A DNA stretch of 64,000 nucleotides. It comes from DATGPD01 sp031423015 (lineage in GTDB: Bacteria > Planctomycetota > UBA1135 > UBA2386). The DNA is taken from positions 30,270-94,269 of the forward strand of contig JANPER010000039.1 in assembly GCA_031423015.1 (NCBI GenBank). Reading direction: 5' to 3'. The notes under the pieces are model-generated. The model had not been told where the DNA came from. It was given only the letters and a program-made list of their open reading frames with translations, and ran no database searches. The position numbers and the translations under genes are program-made. Within the stretch, counting starts at the first letter, position 1. Every line of letters begins with the position of its first letter. Below are positions 22,920 through 32,202 of the stretch, one piece after another.

Positions 22920-24362
22920 GTGTCAGACAACTTCTCGTCAGCTCGCTTCGAGCATCCCCTCCTGCAACGCTACGCCAGCGCGGAGATGAGCGCGCTGTTC
23001 TCGCCGCAGGCGCGGCATGGAGCGTGGCGCTTGCTGTGGATCGTGTTGGCGCAGGCGCAGCGTGAGCTGGGGCTCGACATCAGCCAGACGCAGATCGACG
23101 AGATGCGGGCGGCGCAGGAACGCTTCGACTGGCCGCGCGTCGCGGCGCTGGAGAAGGAGCTGCGTCACGACGTGATGGCGCACGTGCATCACTTTGGCGA
23201 GCTGGCGCCGAGCGCCAAGCCGATCATTCACCTCGGCGCCACGAGCTGCTACGTCACCGACAACGGCGACCTGCTGCTGTATCGGCGCGCGCTCGACCTG
23301 CTGGATCGCAAGCTGCAGCGCGTACTCGCGGCGCTGGCCGAGTTCGCCCGCAAGCACCGCGACCTGGCCTGCCTCGGCTTCACGCATTACCAAGCGGCGC
23401 AGCCCGTGACCGTGGGCAAGCGCGCGTGCCTGTGGGCGCAGGACTTTCTTCTCGACCTCGAAGAGGTGCGCCGTCTGATCGCGTGGCTGCCGTGCCGCGG
23501 TGTGAAAGGCACTACCGGTACGCAGGCGTCGTTCCTGTCGCTGTTCGACGGTGATCACGCCAAGGTGAAGCAACTGGAGGCCAAGGTCTGCCAGGCGATC
23601 GGTTTCGCGCGCGCCGTGCCGGTGACCGGTCAGACCTACACGCGCAAGATCGACTGGATGATCCACCAGGCGCTGTCGGGCATCGCGCAGTCCGCCGCCA
23701 AGTTCGGCAACGACATGCGCTTGCTCAGCCATGACGGCGAACTCGAAGAGCCGAGCGAGAGCAAGCAGGTCGGCAGCTCGGCGATGGCCTACAAGAAGAA
23801 CCCGATGCGCTGCGAACGCATCTGCTCGCTGAGCCGCTGGGTGCTCGTCGCGACCGACGCTTCGGCGCAGACCGCGGCGGCGCAGTGGCTGGAGCGCACG
23901 CTCGACGACTCCGCCGTCAAGCGCATCGCGCTGCCCGAGAGCTTCTTGGCGATCGATGCGGTGCTGGCGCTGGTCGAGAACGTGGTGCGCGGCATCGTCG
24001 TGTTCCCGCGCGTGATCGAGCGCAACCTGCGGGCGCAGCTGCCCTTCATGGCGACCGAGGAGATCCTCATGGCGGGTGTGCGCGCCGGCGGCGATCGGCA
24101 GGCGTTGCACGAGCGCGTGCGCGTGCACTCGCGCGAGGCGACGCAGCGCATCAAGGAGAAGGGCGAAGACAACCCGCTCCTGTCGCTCATCGCCAGCGAT
24201 CCGGCGTTCGCGCGCGTGCGCGACCAGCTGCCGTCGCTCACCGAGCCGTCGCGCTTCGTCGGGCGCGCGCCGCAGCAAGTCGACGAGTTCTTACGCGATC
24301 ACGTCGAACCGATGTTCACGGCGCACGCGTTCGGCGGTGAAGCGCCGCGGCTGATGGTGTGA
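22920..24362 (+). CDS. purB: Adenylosuccinate lyase
   Basis: 480-aa cytoplasmic enzyme of purine synthesis, cleaving SAICAR and adenylosuccinate with release of fumarate. Family blocks are HLGATSCYVTDNGDLLLYRR, GKRACLWAQD, KGTTGTQASFLSLFDGDH and the catalytic signature loop SSAMAYKKNPMRCERICSLS. The sequence is of the longer, eukaryote-like ADSL type rather than the short Bacillus type. It starts at a GTG only 18 nt after the VanZ gene; the sulfatase begins 1 nt after its stop. Confidence 0.95.
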   Translation: MSDNFSSARFEHPLLQRYASAEMSALFSPQARHGAWRLLWIVLAQAQRELGLDISQTQIDEMRAAQERFDWPRVAALEKELRHDVMAHVHHFGELAPSAKPIIHLGATSCYVTDNGDLLLYRRALDLLDRKLQRVLAALAEFARKHRDLACLGFTHYQAAQPVTVGKRACLWAQDFLLDLEEVRRLIAWLPCRGVKGTTGTQASFLSLFDGDHAKVKQLEAKVCQAIGFARAVPVTGQTYTRKIDWMIHQALSGIAQSAAKFGNDMRLLSHDGELEEPSESKQVGSSAMAYKKNPMRCERICSLSRWVLVATDASAQTAAAQWLERTLDDSAVKRIALPESFLAIDAVLALVENVVRGIVVFPRVIERNLRAQLPFMATEEILMAGVRAGGDRQALHERVRVHSREATQRIKEKGEDNPLLSLIASDPAFARVRDQLPSLTEPSRFVGRAPQQVDEFLRDHVEPMFTAHAFGGEAPRLMV

Positions 24363-24363
24363 C

Positions 24364-25779
24364 ATGGTGAGTCTGCGTTCGTGCCTCGTCGTTCTCGTGC
24401 TGGCGGCGGCGTCCCCCGCGCAAGAGCCGTCGCCCACCCCGCCGCGCCCCAACGTCCTGCTCATCTTGGCCGACGACCTCGGCATCGGCGAGTTGGGCTG
24501 CTACGGCCAGCACAAGATCAAGACGCCGCACCTCGATCGGTTGGCCGCGCAGGGCATGCGCTTCACGGACGCCTACGCCGGCAGTTGCGTGTGCGCGCCG
24601 TCGCGCTGCACGATCCTGACCGGCCAGCACACCGGGCACTGCCACGTGCGCGACAACAAGGAACTCGGCGGCTTCACGCGTGGCGCCATCGAGGGGCAAG
24701 AGCCGCTGCCCAAGGACACGCCCACGCTCGCGCGCTTTCTGCACGAGCGCGGCTACGCCACCTGCGCGATCGGCAAGTGGGGGCTCGGTGGGCCAGGCAG
24801 CGACGGCGCGCCGGGGCAGCACGGCTTCGATCACTTCTTCGGCTACCTGTGCCAGCGCGTCGCGCACAACTACTACCCCGAGCATCTGTGGCGCAACGCC
24901 GACCAGGTCGGGCTCCAAGGCAACGTGTGGGGCAACGCCATCGGCAAGCACTACGCGCCGGACCTCATGCTCGACGAGACGCTGGGCTGGCTGCGCGGCC
25001 ACCACGGCAAGCCGTTCTTCCTCTACTACGCCACGCCCGTGCCGCACGCCGCGCTGCAGGTGCCCGCGGACTCGTTGGCCGAATATGCGGACGCGTGGGA
25101 CGACCCCGCGTACGACGGCAAGAAGGGTTACCTGCCGCACGCCAAACCGCGCGCCGCGTACGCCGCGATGGTGACGCGCATGGACCGCGACCTCGGCCGC
25201 ATCCTGGCGCTGCTCGACGAGCTGAAGCTGGCGGACGACACGCTGGTGATCTTCACCAGCGACAACGGGCCGACGTGGAATGGCGGCACCGACTCGAAGT
25301 TCTTCGACAGTGCGAGCGGTCGGCGCGGCCGCAAGTGCTCGCTGTACGAAGGCGGCATCCGCACGCCGCTCGTGGTGCGTTGGCCCGGCCAAGTCGCGGC
25401 CAACAGCACCAGCGATCACGTGTGCGCCCATTGGGATGTTTGGTCGACGATCGCGGCAGCGATGGGGGAGCGGGTGGGAGCGGCCCACGACGGCGTGAGT
25501 TTCCTGCCTACGCTGCTGGGTAGCGCCGAGCAAGCGCAGCACTCGAGTCTCTACTGGGAGTATCACGCTTCCGGTGGCATCCAAGCGGCGCGCCTGGGCA
25601 ACTGGAAGGCCGTGAAGCGCAACGCCAAGAAGGCCGACGCCACGATCGAGTTGTACGACCTTGCCACCGACCCTGGCGAGACCAAGGACGTCGCGGGCGC
25701 GCACGCCGACGTGGTCGCGAAGGCCGCGGCGGTGTTTGCCGCGCGCACTCCTTCGCCGGTGAAGGATTGGAACTTCTAG
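24364..25779 (+). CDS. Arylsulfatase-type sulfatase
   Basis: 471-aa exported sulfatase, hydrolysing sulfate esters, probably of polysaccharides. There is a signal peptide (LRSCLVVLVLAAASPAQ). The metal-binding start is NVLLILADDLGIGELGCYG, and the formylglycine motif C-A-P-S-R is at residues 77-81, needing FGE for activation. Further metal-site residues are in TSDNGPTWNGG. It is unlikely to be lysosomal-type GALNS-like because of the short length. It lies 1 nt after purB, perhaps read through from it, although the functions are unrelated. Planctomycetes typically carry many such genes. Confidence 0.92.
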   Translation: MVSLRSCLVVLVLAAASPAQEPSPTPPRPNVLLILADDLGIGELGCYGQHKIKTPHLDRLAAQGMRFTDAYAGSCVCAPSRCTILTGQHTGHCHVRDNKELGGFTRGAIEGQEPLPKDTPTLARFLHERGYATCAIGKWGLGGPGSDGAPGQHGFDHFFGYLCQRVAHNYYPEHLWRNADQVGLQGNVWGNAIGKHYAPDLMLDETLGWLRGHHGKPFFLYYATPVPHAALQVPADSLAEYADAWDDPAYDGKKGYLPHAKPRAAYAAMVTRMDRDLGRILALLDELKLADDTLVIFTSDNGPTWNGGTDSKFFDSASGRRGRKCSLYEGGIRTPLVVRWPGQVAANSTSDHVCAHWDVWSTIAAAMGERVGAAHDGVSFLPTLLGSAEQAQHSSLYWEYHASGGIQAARLGNWKAVKRNAKKADATIELYDLATDPGETKDVAGAHADVVAKAAAVFAARTPSPVKDWNF

Positions 25780-25848
25780 CCTCGGCCGTCTCGTAGGCGC
25801 GCGCCCGCGCTACGCTCCCGCGCCGTCTTTTTCCCACCAGGAGTTCTC

Positions 25849-27018
25849 TTGAATCGAATCCTCAGCCTCGCCGTCGCGGGGATCACCGCCCTTGCGAGTG
25901 CGCAGGACCCCGTGCCCAAGTCCGCCATCCCCGAAGACAAAGATCCCATCACGACCAAGAGTGGCATGAAGTACAGCGTGCTGCAGGCCGGCGAGAAGGA
26001 CGGGCAGAAGCCCGAACTCGGCGACCGCGTGAAGGTCAACTACACCGGTTGGCTCGAGAATGGGACTGAGTTCGATACGAACCGCAGCCGCGGCGGCCCG
26101 GTGCAGTTTGCGCTCGGCGCCGTGATCCCGGGCTGGAACGAGGGCGTCGCGCTGATGACTCGCGGCACGCGCAGCAAGTTCACCATTCCGCCGGGGCTCG
26201 CCTACGGCGAGGCTGGCGCCGGGCGCGGCGTGATTCCGCCGAACGCGACCCTGACCTTCGAGATCGAGCTGCTCGACTTCGAGAAGGGGCCGGCCTACGT
26301 CGCCATGCAGGCCGACAAGGTGCTCACCGCCAAGTCAGGCCTCAAGTACGAGATCGCGAGCCCTGGCACCGGCGACGCGCTGACCGCGAGCGACTCCATC
26401 GAACTTCAGTTTGGCGTGTGGACCACAGCCGGTGGATTCGTGATGAACCACTTCTTCCAGCCGCAGCCCCTGCGCATGCCCATCGACCAGTTGCCGGTGC
26501 CGTTCATGCAGGAGCTGGCGCTCGAGCTCAAGGAAGGCGGCGTGTGTATGGCCGAGGTGCCGGTGGCCGACGCGTTCCCCTCGCGCAAGCCGCCGCAGCT
26601 CGGTGACGACACGAAGTGCATCTGGATGGTGAAGGTGGCGCAGGTGTTCCGTGTGCCGGCGTTCCAGGCGCCCGTCGCCGACAAGCTCACCAAGACGGCC
26701 AGCGGCCTGCAATACGAAGTGTTGCGCGAAGGCACTGGCAAGGCGCCGGCCGCGACCGACACGGTGCAGGTGCACTACGCCGGGTGGCTCGAGGACGGCA
26801 CCGGGTTCGACTCCAGCTACGGGCGCGGCGAGCCGGCGGAGTTCCCGCTCAACGGCGTCATCGCCGGCTGGACCGAGGGCGTGCAGCTGATGAAGGAGGG
26901 TGCCATCTACCAGTTCGTGATCCCGGGCAACCTGGCGTACGGCGCTGGCGGCAGTCCGCCCAAGATCGGGCCCAACGCGACGTTGGTGTTCCGCATCGAG
27001 CTGGTCAAGGTGCGGTGA
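25849..27018 (+). CDS. Secreted multi-domain FKBP-type peptidyl-prolyl isomerase
   Basis: 389 aa starting at TTG 25849 (AGGAG 7 nt upstream), with a short signal peptide (ILSLAVAGITALASAQ). There are two canonical FKBP domains: residues ~45-145 (VKVNYTGWLENGTEFDTN, VIPGWNEGVALM, GLAYGEAGAG) and ~290-389 (VQVHYAGWLEDGTGFDSS, VIAGWTEGVQLMKEG, NLAYGAGGSPPKIGPNATLV). They flank a middle FKBP-like domain (~155-270) that keeps the length but has lost most active-site residues. It is probably a periplasmic folding catalyst or chaperone. Its 3' end overlaps the convergent carbonic-anhydrase-like gene by 14 nt. Confidence 0.9.
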   Translation: MNRILSLAVAGITALASAQDPVPKSAIPEDKDPITTKSGMKYSVLQAGEKDGQKPELGDRVKVNYTGWLENGTEFDTNRSRGGPVQFALGAVIPGWNEGVALMTRGTRSKFTIPPGLAYGEAGAGRGVIPPNATLTFEIELLDFEKGPAYVAMQADKVLTAKSGLKYEIASPGTGDALTASDSIELQFGVWTTAGGFVMNHFFQPQPLRMPIDQLPVPFMQELALELKEGGVCMAEVPVADAFPSRKPPQLGDDTKCIWMVKVAQVFRVPAFQAPVADKLTKTASGLQYEVLREGTGKAPAATDTVQVHYAGWLEDGTGFDSSYGRGEPAEFPLNGVIAGWTEGVQLMKEGAIYQFVIPGNLAYGAGGSPPKIGPNATLVFRIELVKVR

Positions 27019-28759
27019 GCGCGCGCGCGGCGCGCCGCTGACCGACTTTCAAGAAGATGCCGGCGCCGACCGCGCCGGTGATCAGCACCAGGAAGTTCAG
27101 CAACAGAATCGGCAACAGCTTCGTGGGTGCGGCTGGCGTGGCAGCCGTCTTGGCCGGCGGTGTGGGTGCACTTTCGGTGTGGTCGTGCGCGTCGGTTGCC
27201 GCATGGCTTGCGGCGTCGGCGGAGTGTGATGTTGGATGCGCGGCGTCGTGCGCAGGTGCATGCGCGCTCGCCTTCTCCGTGTGTCGCGTGCGCGCCAGCG
27301 GGTTGGTCTCGATCGCCGGCGTGGCGTGGGGTTCGTGTGTGCCATGCTCATCGTGCGTTGCCATCGCCGGCTCGTGGGGCTGGCCCTTCGCCGGGGTGTG
27401 CGCCGCCGCCGAGTGGCCCGCCGTCTTGGCTGGCGCAGTAGACGCATCGTCGCGCAACCATTCGATCTCGCCATCGACCAACCGATACACGGCGCCGAGC
27501 ATGCCGAGCTGACCACGGTCGATCAGCCGGCGTAGGAGCGGGCTGCGCTCGCGCGCCTCGCGTAGCGTGCGTTGCACGTTGCTGTGCACGACGCCACGCT
27601 GCAGATCGAGGCCGGTGAGGCCGCGGTGCCGGCACTCCAGGATCGATGGCTCCAGCCAATCGGCCACCGTGCGCATGCTCGGAGTCAGGCGCGGCGGTTC
27701 CGTCCGCAGCAGCAGCTCGGTGACGCCGCAGCCGTCGGGTGCCAACACCAACACCAGGCCGATACCGAACTCGCGCACCGCGTGCTCGATGCTGCCGAGC
27801 ACCTCGTCGTCGAGCATGCAAGCCGCCACGCGCACCACGGCCAGATCGCCGAGCCCGGTGTCGAACACGTGCTCGGGCGACAGGCGCGAGTCCGCGTCGG
27901 TGAGGACCAAGGCGAACGGACGCGGCGCGGCAGCCACCGCCTGTCGGCGTTGCGCGGAGAGATCGAGGTGACCGTTGGCGCCGCCGAGGAACCGGCGGTG
28001 TCCGGCCTGCAGAAGCGACAAGGCTACGTGCGGCGGGAGGCCATTGGCTTTGGTGCGCAACAAGGCCTCGTCACGCCGCTCGGTCACGATGCCGTGCAGC
28101 GACCGCGCCGGCAGGATGCTGACCTCGCCGGTGTCGAGCGCGTACATCGCCGGCACCAGGCGGAACTGTTCAATGCGCAGCAGTTCGCGCAGCACCGCGC
28201 TGCGGCGCAGGCACTCGGCCAGGGTCTCGTAGGTGTTCTCCTCGGCCGCGCGCGCGAGCAGCGCGTCGCCTTCGAGCCCCTCGGCCGCGGCACGCTGCCA
28301 AGCGGGTCGCAGGCGACCTGCGATGCGCGCAAAGCCCGGCGACTCTTCGCCGAGATCAGGGAGTGAAGCAAACTCGCTGCCGTGATGGCCGAGCACAAGG
28401 CACAGCGGCGCGCCCAAGTGCTCAGCCGCGTACTCGATGCTGGCGAGCGCGGCCGGGTCGGCAACCTGGCCGGCCACCCGCACGACGTACAGCGCCCCGA
28501 GCCCGACGTTGAAGATGTGCTCGGGCGCGACGCGGCTGTCGGCGCTGGTGAGCACGATCGCCCACGGGGCTTGGCCGTTGGCCAGGGTGCGCCGGACGCC
28601 TTCGCCCAGCGGTTGGGGCAGCTGCTCGCCCTTGACGAACCGCCGGTTGCCCGCGGTCAAGGCGCGGAGCGCTTCATCGGGCGTGACGCGGACCTGTGCC
28701 GTCGCGGTGCTCAGAACACACCACGCGATCGAAAGACCGAACCAAAGCTGCTGACTCAT
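27005..28759 (-). CDS. Tandem beta-carbonic-anhydrase-like membrane protein with degenerate zinc sites
   Basis: 584 aa: a signal peptide, two beta-carbonic-anhydrase folds (about residues 28-225 and 240-430), a ~100-residue linker rich in His, Ala and Thr (450-545), and a C-terminal helix (LLPILLLNFLVLITGAVGAG). Fold-defining strands remain (IVLTSADSRVAPEHIFNVG, VVRVAGQVADPAALASIEYA). In domain 1 both zinc cysteines are serine (Ser72 in SADSR, Ser128 in VLGHHGSEF), with only His125 kept. In domain 2 the first Cys is Asp288 and the His is Pro341, with only Cys344 left. Catalysis of CO2 hydration is therefore unlikely; it may bind a ligand or another metal outside the membrane. Start ATG 28759 gives the signal peptide. 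Confidence 0.8.
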   Translation of the reverse strand: MSQQLWFGLSIAWCVLSTATAQVRVTPDEALRALTAGNRRFVKGEQLPQPLGEGVRRTLANGQAPWAIVLTSADSRVAPEHIFNVGLGALYVVRVAGQVADPAALASIEYAAEHLGAPLCLVLGHHGSEFASLPDLGEESPGFARIAGRLRPAWQRAAAEGLEGDALLARAAEENTYETLAECLRRSAVLRELLRIEQFRLVPAMYALDTGEVSILPARSLHGIVTERRDEALLRTKANGLPPHVALSLLQAGHRRFLGGANGHLDLSAQRRQAVAAAPRPFALVLTDADSRLSPEHVFDTGLGDLAVVRVAACMLDDEVLGSIEHAVREFGIGLVLVLAPDGCGVTELLLRTEPPRLTPSMRTVADWLEPSILECRHRGLTGLDLQRGVVHSNVQRTLREARERSPLLRRLIDRGQLGMLGAVYRLVDGEIEWLRDDASTAPAKTAGHSAAAHTPAKGQPHEPAMATHDEHGTHEPHATPAIETNPLARTRHTEKASAHAPAHDAAHPTSHSADAASHAATDAHDHTESAPTPPAKTAATPAAPTKLLPILLLNFLVLITGAVGAGIFLKVGQRRAARALTAP

Positions 28760-29126
28760 GCTGCTGCTCCCCCTGCTCCTCGTGGTCCGGCGCCCAGACC
28801 CCTGGGACGACCCGGCGTGCGCCTTCGCACGTGTCTCCAATCTCGGCGCTTGGTGCTGGTTTCTGCAACCCTTCGCCCGCCCGCCGATGCGGCGGGGGTC
28901 TGGCTGTCGGGTTTCGCGGCGCTCGGGCTGCAATTCGGCTCCCTGTGCTGCCTTGAACGGCGTCGATTCTGCGGTAACCTCCTGCGCCCTTCGACGACCT
29001 CGCCTCCGGGGCTGCGGCCCCGCGACCTGCGAGATTCGTCTGCCGGCGCGGGATGTGGTCATGGCAATGCCGTGGCTATGCCGACGCTGCCTTTTTGTAT
29101 TGACCCGTTCTTGTTTGATCCAGGCC
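28760..29126. other. Divergent promoter region of the carbonic-anhydrase-like gene and fusA
   Basis: 367 nt without a supported gene. The frame of fusA is open back to 28758, but the translation there is Arg/Cys-rich and has no homology. A locally AT-richer patch (about 29090-29120) just before fusA is the best place for its promoter, though no confident -35/-10 pair can be named. Confidence 0.35.
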
Positions 29127-31250
29127 ATGTCTGACCTCGATACCGCCCGTCCAGGCGCCAGCGCCAAGAAGCCTCCGCCCAGCAAAGACGAGCTGCTGCT
29201 CAAGCGCACGCGCAACATCGGCATCATCGCGCACATCGATGCCGGAAAGACGACGGTGACCGAGCGCATCCTCTACATCACCGGCAAGGTGCACAAGATC
29301 GGCGAGGTGCACGAGGGTGCGGCGACGATGGACTACCTCGAAGAGGAGCGCAAGCGTGGCATCACGATCACGTCGGCCTCGACGACGTGTCACTGGAAGG
29401 ACTACAAGATCAACGTCATCGACACGCCCGGCCACGTCGACTTCACCGCCGAGGTGGAGCGCTCGTTGCGCGTGCTCGACGGTGCGATCGGCGTGTTCTG
29501 CGGCGTCGCCGGTGTGCAGCCGCAGTCGGAGACGGTGTGGCGCCAAGCCAACCGCTACAACGTGCCGCGCCTCGCGTTCGTCAACAAGATGGACCGGACC
29601 GGCGCCAACTTCGACAACGCAGTGCACACCATGGGCTCGCGCCTGGGCGCCAACGCCGTGCCGATCAACATGCCGATGGGGGCCGAGAAGGCGTTCAAGG
29701 GCGTCATCGACCTGGTGGAGATGAAGGCCTACGTCTGGACCGAGGACGACGACGCGCGCGACGTCACCGTGTCCGACGTACCTGCGGAGTACATGGAGGA
29801 AGCCCTGCGGCGGCGCGAGACGATGATCGACTCGGTTGCCGAGTTCTACGACCCGCTGCTCGAGAAGTTCGTCGAGGGCGAGCCGGTGTCGGCTGAAGAG
29901 ATCAAGATCGCGATCCGCAACGGCACCATCTCCATGAAGATGACGCCGGTCTTCTGCGGCGCCGCGTTCAAGGACAAGGGGATTCAGAACGTGCTCGACG
30001 GCGTCGTCGAGTACCTGCCCGCGCCGACCGAGGTGCCGCCGATCGAGGGCATCAACCCGGACACCGGCGAGAAGGTCGTGCGACCCCTGCTGCCGAGCGA
30101 GCCGATGTCGGCGCTCGCGTTCAAGACGATCTCGGACCCCAACGGCGATCTCACCTTCCTGCGGGTCTACACCGGTGTGCTCAGGCAAGGCCACCGCTAC
30201 TACAACAGCCGCACGCGTCGGGTAGAACGCGTCGGCCGCCTGGTGCGCATGCACGCCGCGCAGCGCGAGCCGGTGGCCGAGCTGCTCGCTGGCGACATCG
30301 GCGCGGTCATTGGCTTCCGCGAGACCGTCACCGGCGACTCGGTGAGCGAAGAGGGCCATCCGGTCACCTTCGAGGCGATGCAGTTCCCCGACACGGTCAT
30401 CTCGATGGCGATCGAGCCCAAGACCAACGCCGACCGCGACAAGCTCGGGGAAGTGATCGGCAAGCTGGTGCGCGAGGATCCCACGTTCAAGGCGCGCACC
30501 GACGAGCAGACTGGCCAGATGGTCATCTCGGGCATGGGCGAGTTGCACCTCGAGGTCATCTGCAATCGCATCGCCAGCGAGTTCAAGATCGGCGTGCACG
30601 TCGGCAAGCCCAAGGTCGCCTACAAGCAGACCCTCAAGGCGCCGCGCGACATCGAAGCTCGCCACATCAAGCAGACCGGCGGTTCGGGTCAGTTCGCCGT
30701 GTCGCGCGTCCGCTTCAAGCCCGACAACACCATCGAGGCGGTGGAGTTCATCAACGCGGTGACCGGTGGCTCGGTGCCCAAGGAGTACATCAAGTCGGTG
30801 CAAGACGGCATCCTGTCGTCGGCCGAGGGCGGCGGGCGCTTGGGCTTCCCCTTCGTCAAGCTGACCGCCGAGCTCTACGACGGCCAGTCGCACGACGTCG
30901 ACTCCAGCACCATGGCGTTCGAGGCCTCGGGCGCGTTGGCGTTCCGCATGGCGATCGAGAACAACGCCGTGCTGCTCGAGCCGATCATGGCGATCGAGGT
31001 GGAGATGCCGGAGCACAACACCGGCGACGTCATCGGCGACCTGAGTTCGCGCCGTGGCCTGATCGAGGAGATGACCACCAAGCCGGGCGGCGTGACCTCG
31101 GTGCGCGGCAAGGTGCCGCTGTCGGAGATGTTCCAGTACTCCACCAGCCTGCGTTCGATGACGCAGGGGCGTGGCCACTACTCGATGGCGCCATCGAGCT
31201 ACGAGGCCGTGCCGCCGATGATCGCCGAGAAGCTGCTGAAGGACCTGTGA
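29127..31250 (+). CDS. fusA: Translation elongation factor G
   Basis: 707-aa GTPase that drives ribosomal translocation. G1 is AHIDAGKTT, the switch I region carries ERKRGITI, G3 is DTPGHVDF and G4 is NKMD, followed by domains II-V (e.g. GTISMKMTPVFCGAAFKDKG, SGMGELHLEVICNRI, SLRSMTQGRGHYSMAPSSYE). The ATG at 29127 is chosen because conservation begins with RNIGIIAHIDAGKTT about 28 residues later. It stands alone and not in a str operon with rpsL/rpsG/tuf, so it may be a second or specialised EF-G copy. A large inverted repeat follows it. Confidence 0.96.
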   Translation: MSDLDTARPGASAKKPPPSKDELLLKRTRNIGIIAHIDAGKTTVTERILYITGKVHKIGEVHEGAATMDYLEEERKRGITITSASTTCHWKDYKINVIDTPGHVDFTAEVERSLRVLDGAIGVFCGVAGVQPQSETVWRQANRYNVPRLAFVNKMDRTGANFDNAVHTMGSRLGANAVPINMPMGAEKAFKGVIDLVEMKAYVWTEDDDARDVTVSDVPAEYMEEALRRRETMIDSVAEFYDPLLEKFVEGEPVSAEEIKIAIRNGTISMKMTPVFCGAAFKDKGIQNVLDGVVEYLPAPTEVPPIEGINPDTGEKVVRPLLPSEPMSALAFKTISDPNGDLTFLRVYTGVLRQGHRYYNSRTRRVERVGRLVRMHAAQREPVAELLAGDIGAVIGFRETVTGDSVSEEGHPVTFEAMQFPDTVISMAIEPKTNADRDKLGEVIGKLVREDPTFKARTDEQTGQMVISGMGELHLEVICNRIASEFKIGVHVGKPKVAYKQTLKAPRDIEARHIKQTGGSGQFAVSRVRFKPDNTIEAVEFINAVTGGSVPKEYIKSVQDGILSSAEGGGRLGFPFVKLTAELYDGQSHDVDSSTMAFEASGALAFRMAIENNAVLLEPIMAIEVEMPEHNTGDVIGDLSSRRGLIEEMTTKPGGVTSVRGKVPLSEMFQYSTSLRSMTQGRGHYSMAPSSYEAVPPMIAEKLLKDL

Positions 31251-31268
31251 GCTGCGGCTAGCGCAGGT

Positions 31269-31482
31269 AACCGTTCACGGGTCGTCATTGTTTTCCGCTC
31301 CCGCTCCCGCTCCCGCTCCCGATCTCGCGCCTGCGGCGTTAGCACGTGCACACGATCTCGTGCTGCGATCAGCGAGAGGCATAGGACCTGCTGGACGCTG
31401 TCGGGAACGGGAACGGGAACGGGAGCGGGAACGGGAGCGGGAACGGGAGCGGGAGCGGGTCGACCCCGACCCGTGAACGGTT
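31269..31482. repeat. Large imperfect inverted repeat with GGGARC hexamer arrays
   Basis: Terminal arms are perfect complements over 16 bp: AACCGTTCACGGGTCG at 31269-31284 and its reverse complement at 31467-31482. Weaker pairing extends outward to GCGC/GCGC. Inside, the left arm holds about five CCCGCT units (31295-31320) and the right arm about ten GGGAAC/GGGAGC units (31403-31460), which pair across a ~75-nt centre. It lies in the gap after fusA and could fold into a long hairpin acting as a terminator, or be a palindromic mobile element. No coding capacity is evident. Confidence 0.85.
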
Positions 31483-31612
31483 GCTCGCGCAGCGGGATCT
31501 ATCCGCCGCGCGCCAGGCTGGCTGCAAAGAATGTGTGCCGGCGACCACGGGGCACGCGGGCCGTGACTCGCGCCGTGGATCTGTGCGCCCGACGTGGCAC
31601 AGTGCGTCGCGC

Positions 31613-32157
31613 ATGAACACGTCGAGCCCCGGTCCGCGCCGCGCCGCGCTCGCTTTCATTCTGATCACGGTGCTCCTCGATGTGTTGGCGCTCGGCGTCA
31701 CCATCCCGGTGTTGCCCAAGCTGATCGAGTCGTTCGAGGGCGGCAACGTCGCCAGTGCCGCCAAGGTGGCGGGGTTGTTCGGCACCGTGTGGGCCTGGTG
31801 TTCGGCGTGCTCGGCTTCTTGGTGTATGCCCTGGCGCCGGTGAGTTGGATGGTGCTGGTCGGCGTGCCGATCATGGCGCTGTGGGGTCTGACCGGTCCGT
31901 CCGTGCAGTCGCTCATGAGTCGGCGCGTGCTGCCGACGCAACAGGGTCAACTGCAAGGCGCGCAGGGCAGCCTGCGCGGCATCGCCGCGATGTTCGGCCC
32001 GTTCCTGTTCACCTCAGCCTTCCGCTGGGGCATCGACGAGTCGCGCGCGGTGCCGCTGCCCGGCGCGCACTTCTTGGTGGCCGCGGCGCTGTTGGTGATG
32101 GCGCTCTACGTGGCGCGGGTGGTGACGCGCGAGGCGGCGCCGTCACACACGGGCTGA
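31613..32157 (+). pseudogene. TetA-like MFS transporter with internal deletion
   Basis: The first ~60 residues (ALAFILITVLLDVLALGVTI, PVLPKLIESFEGG) are the N-terminus of a TCR/TetA-type drug:H+ antiporter. After a junction near 31795 the sequence continues in another frame with the C-terminal third (LGFLVYALAPVSWMVLVGVP, WGLTGPSVQSLMSRRVLPTQ, QGQLQGAQGSLRGIAAMFGP). About half of a ~400-aa protein is missing, including several helices and the central motifs, so the transporter cannot work. Confidence 0.85.
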
Positions 32158-32202
32158 GTCGGCCCCGAGTTGGGCTGTGCTTCCCGACGGCGCTTTCAGC
32201 CC

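Noticed and set aside
29076..31178. 700-codon open frame on the minus strand
   Set aside because: Exactly antisense to fusA; its His/Arg/Leu-rich translation is the mirror of high-GC third positions in a highly conserved gene.
31295..31460. Possible CRISPR array from the regularly repeated hexamers
   Set aside because: Units are 6 bp with no spacers and no cas genes; it is a microsatellite-like array inside an inverted repeat.
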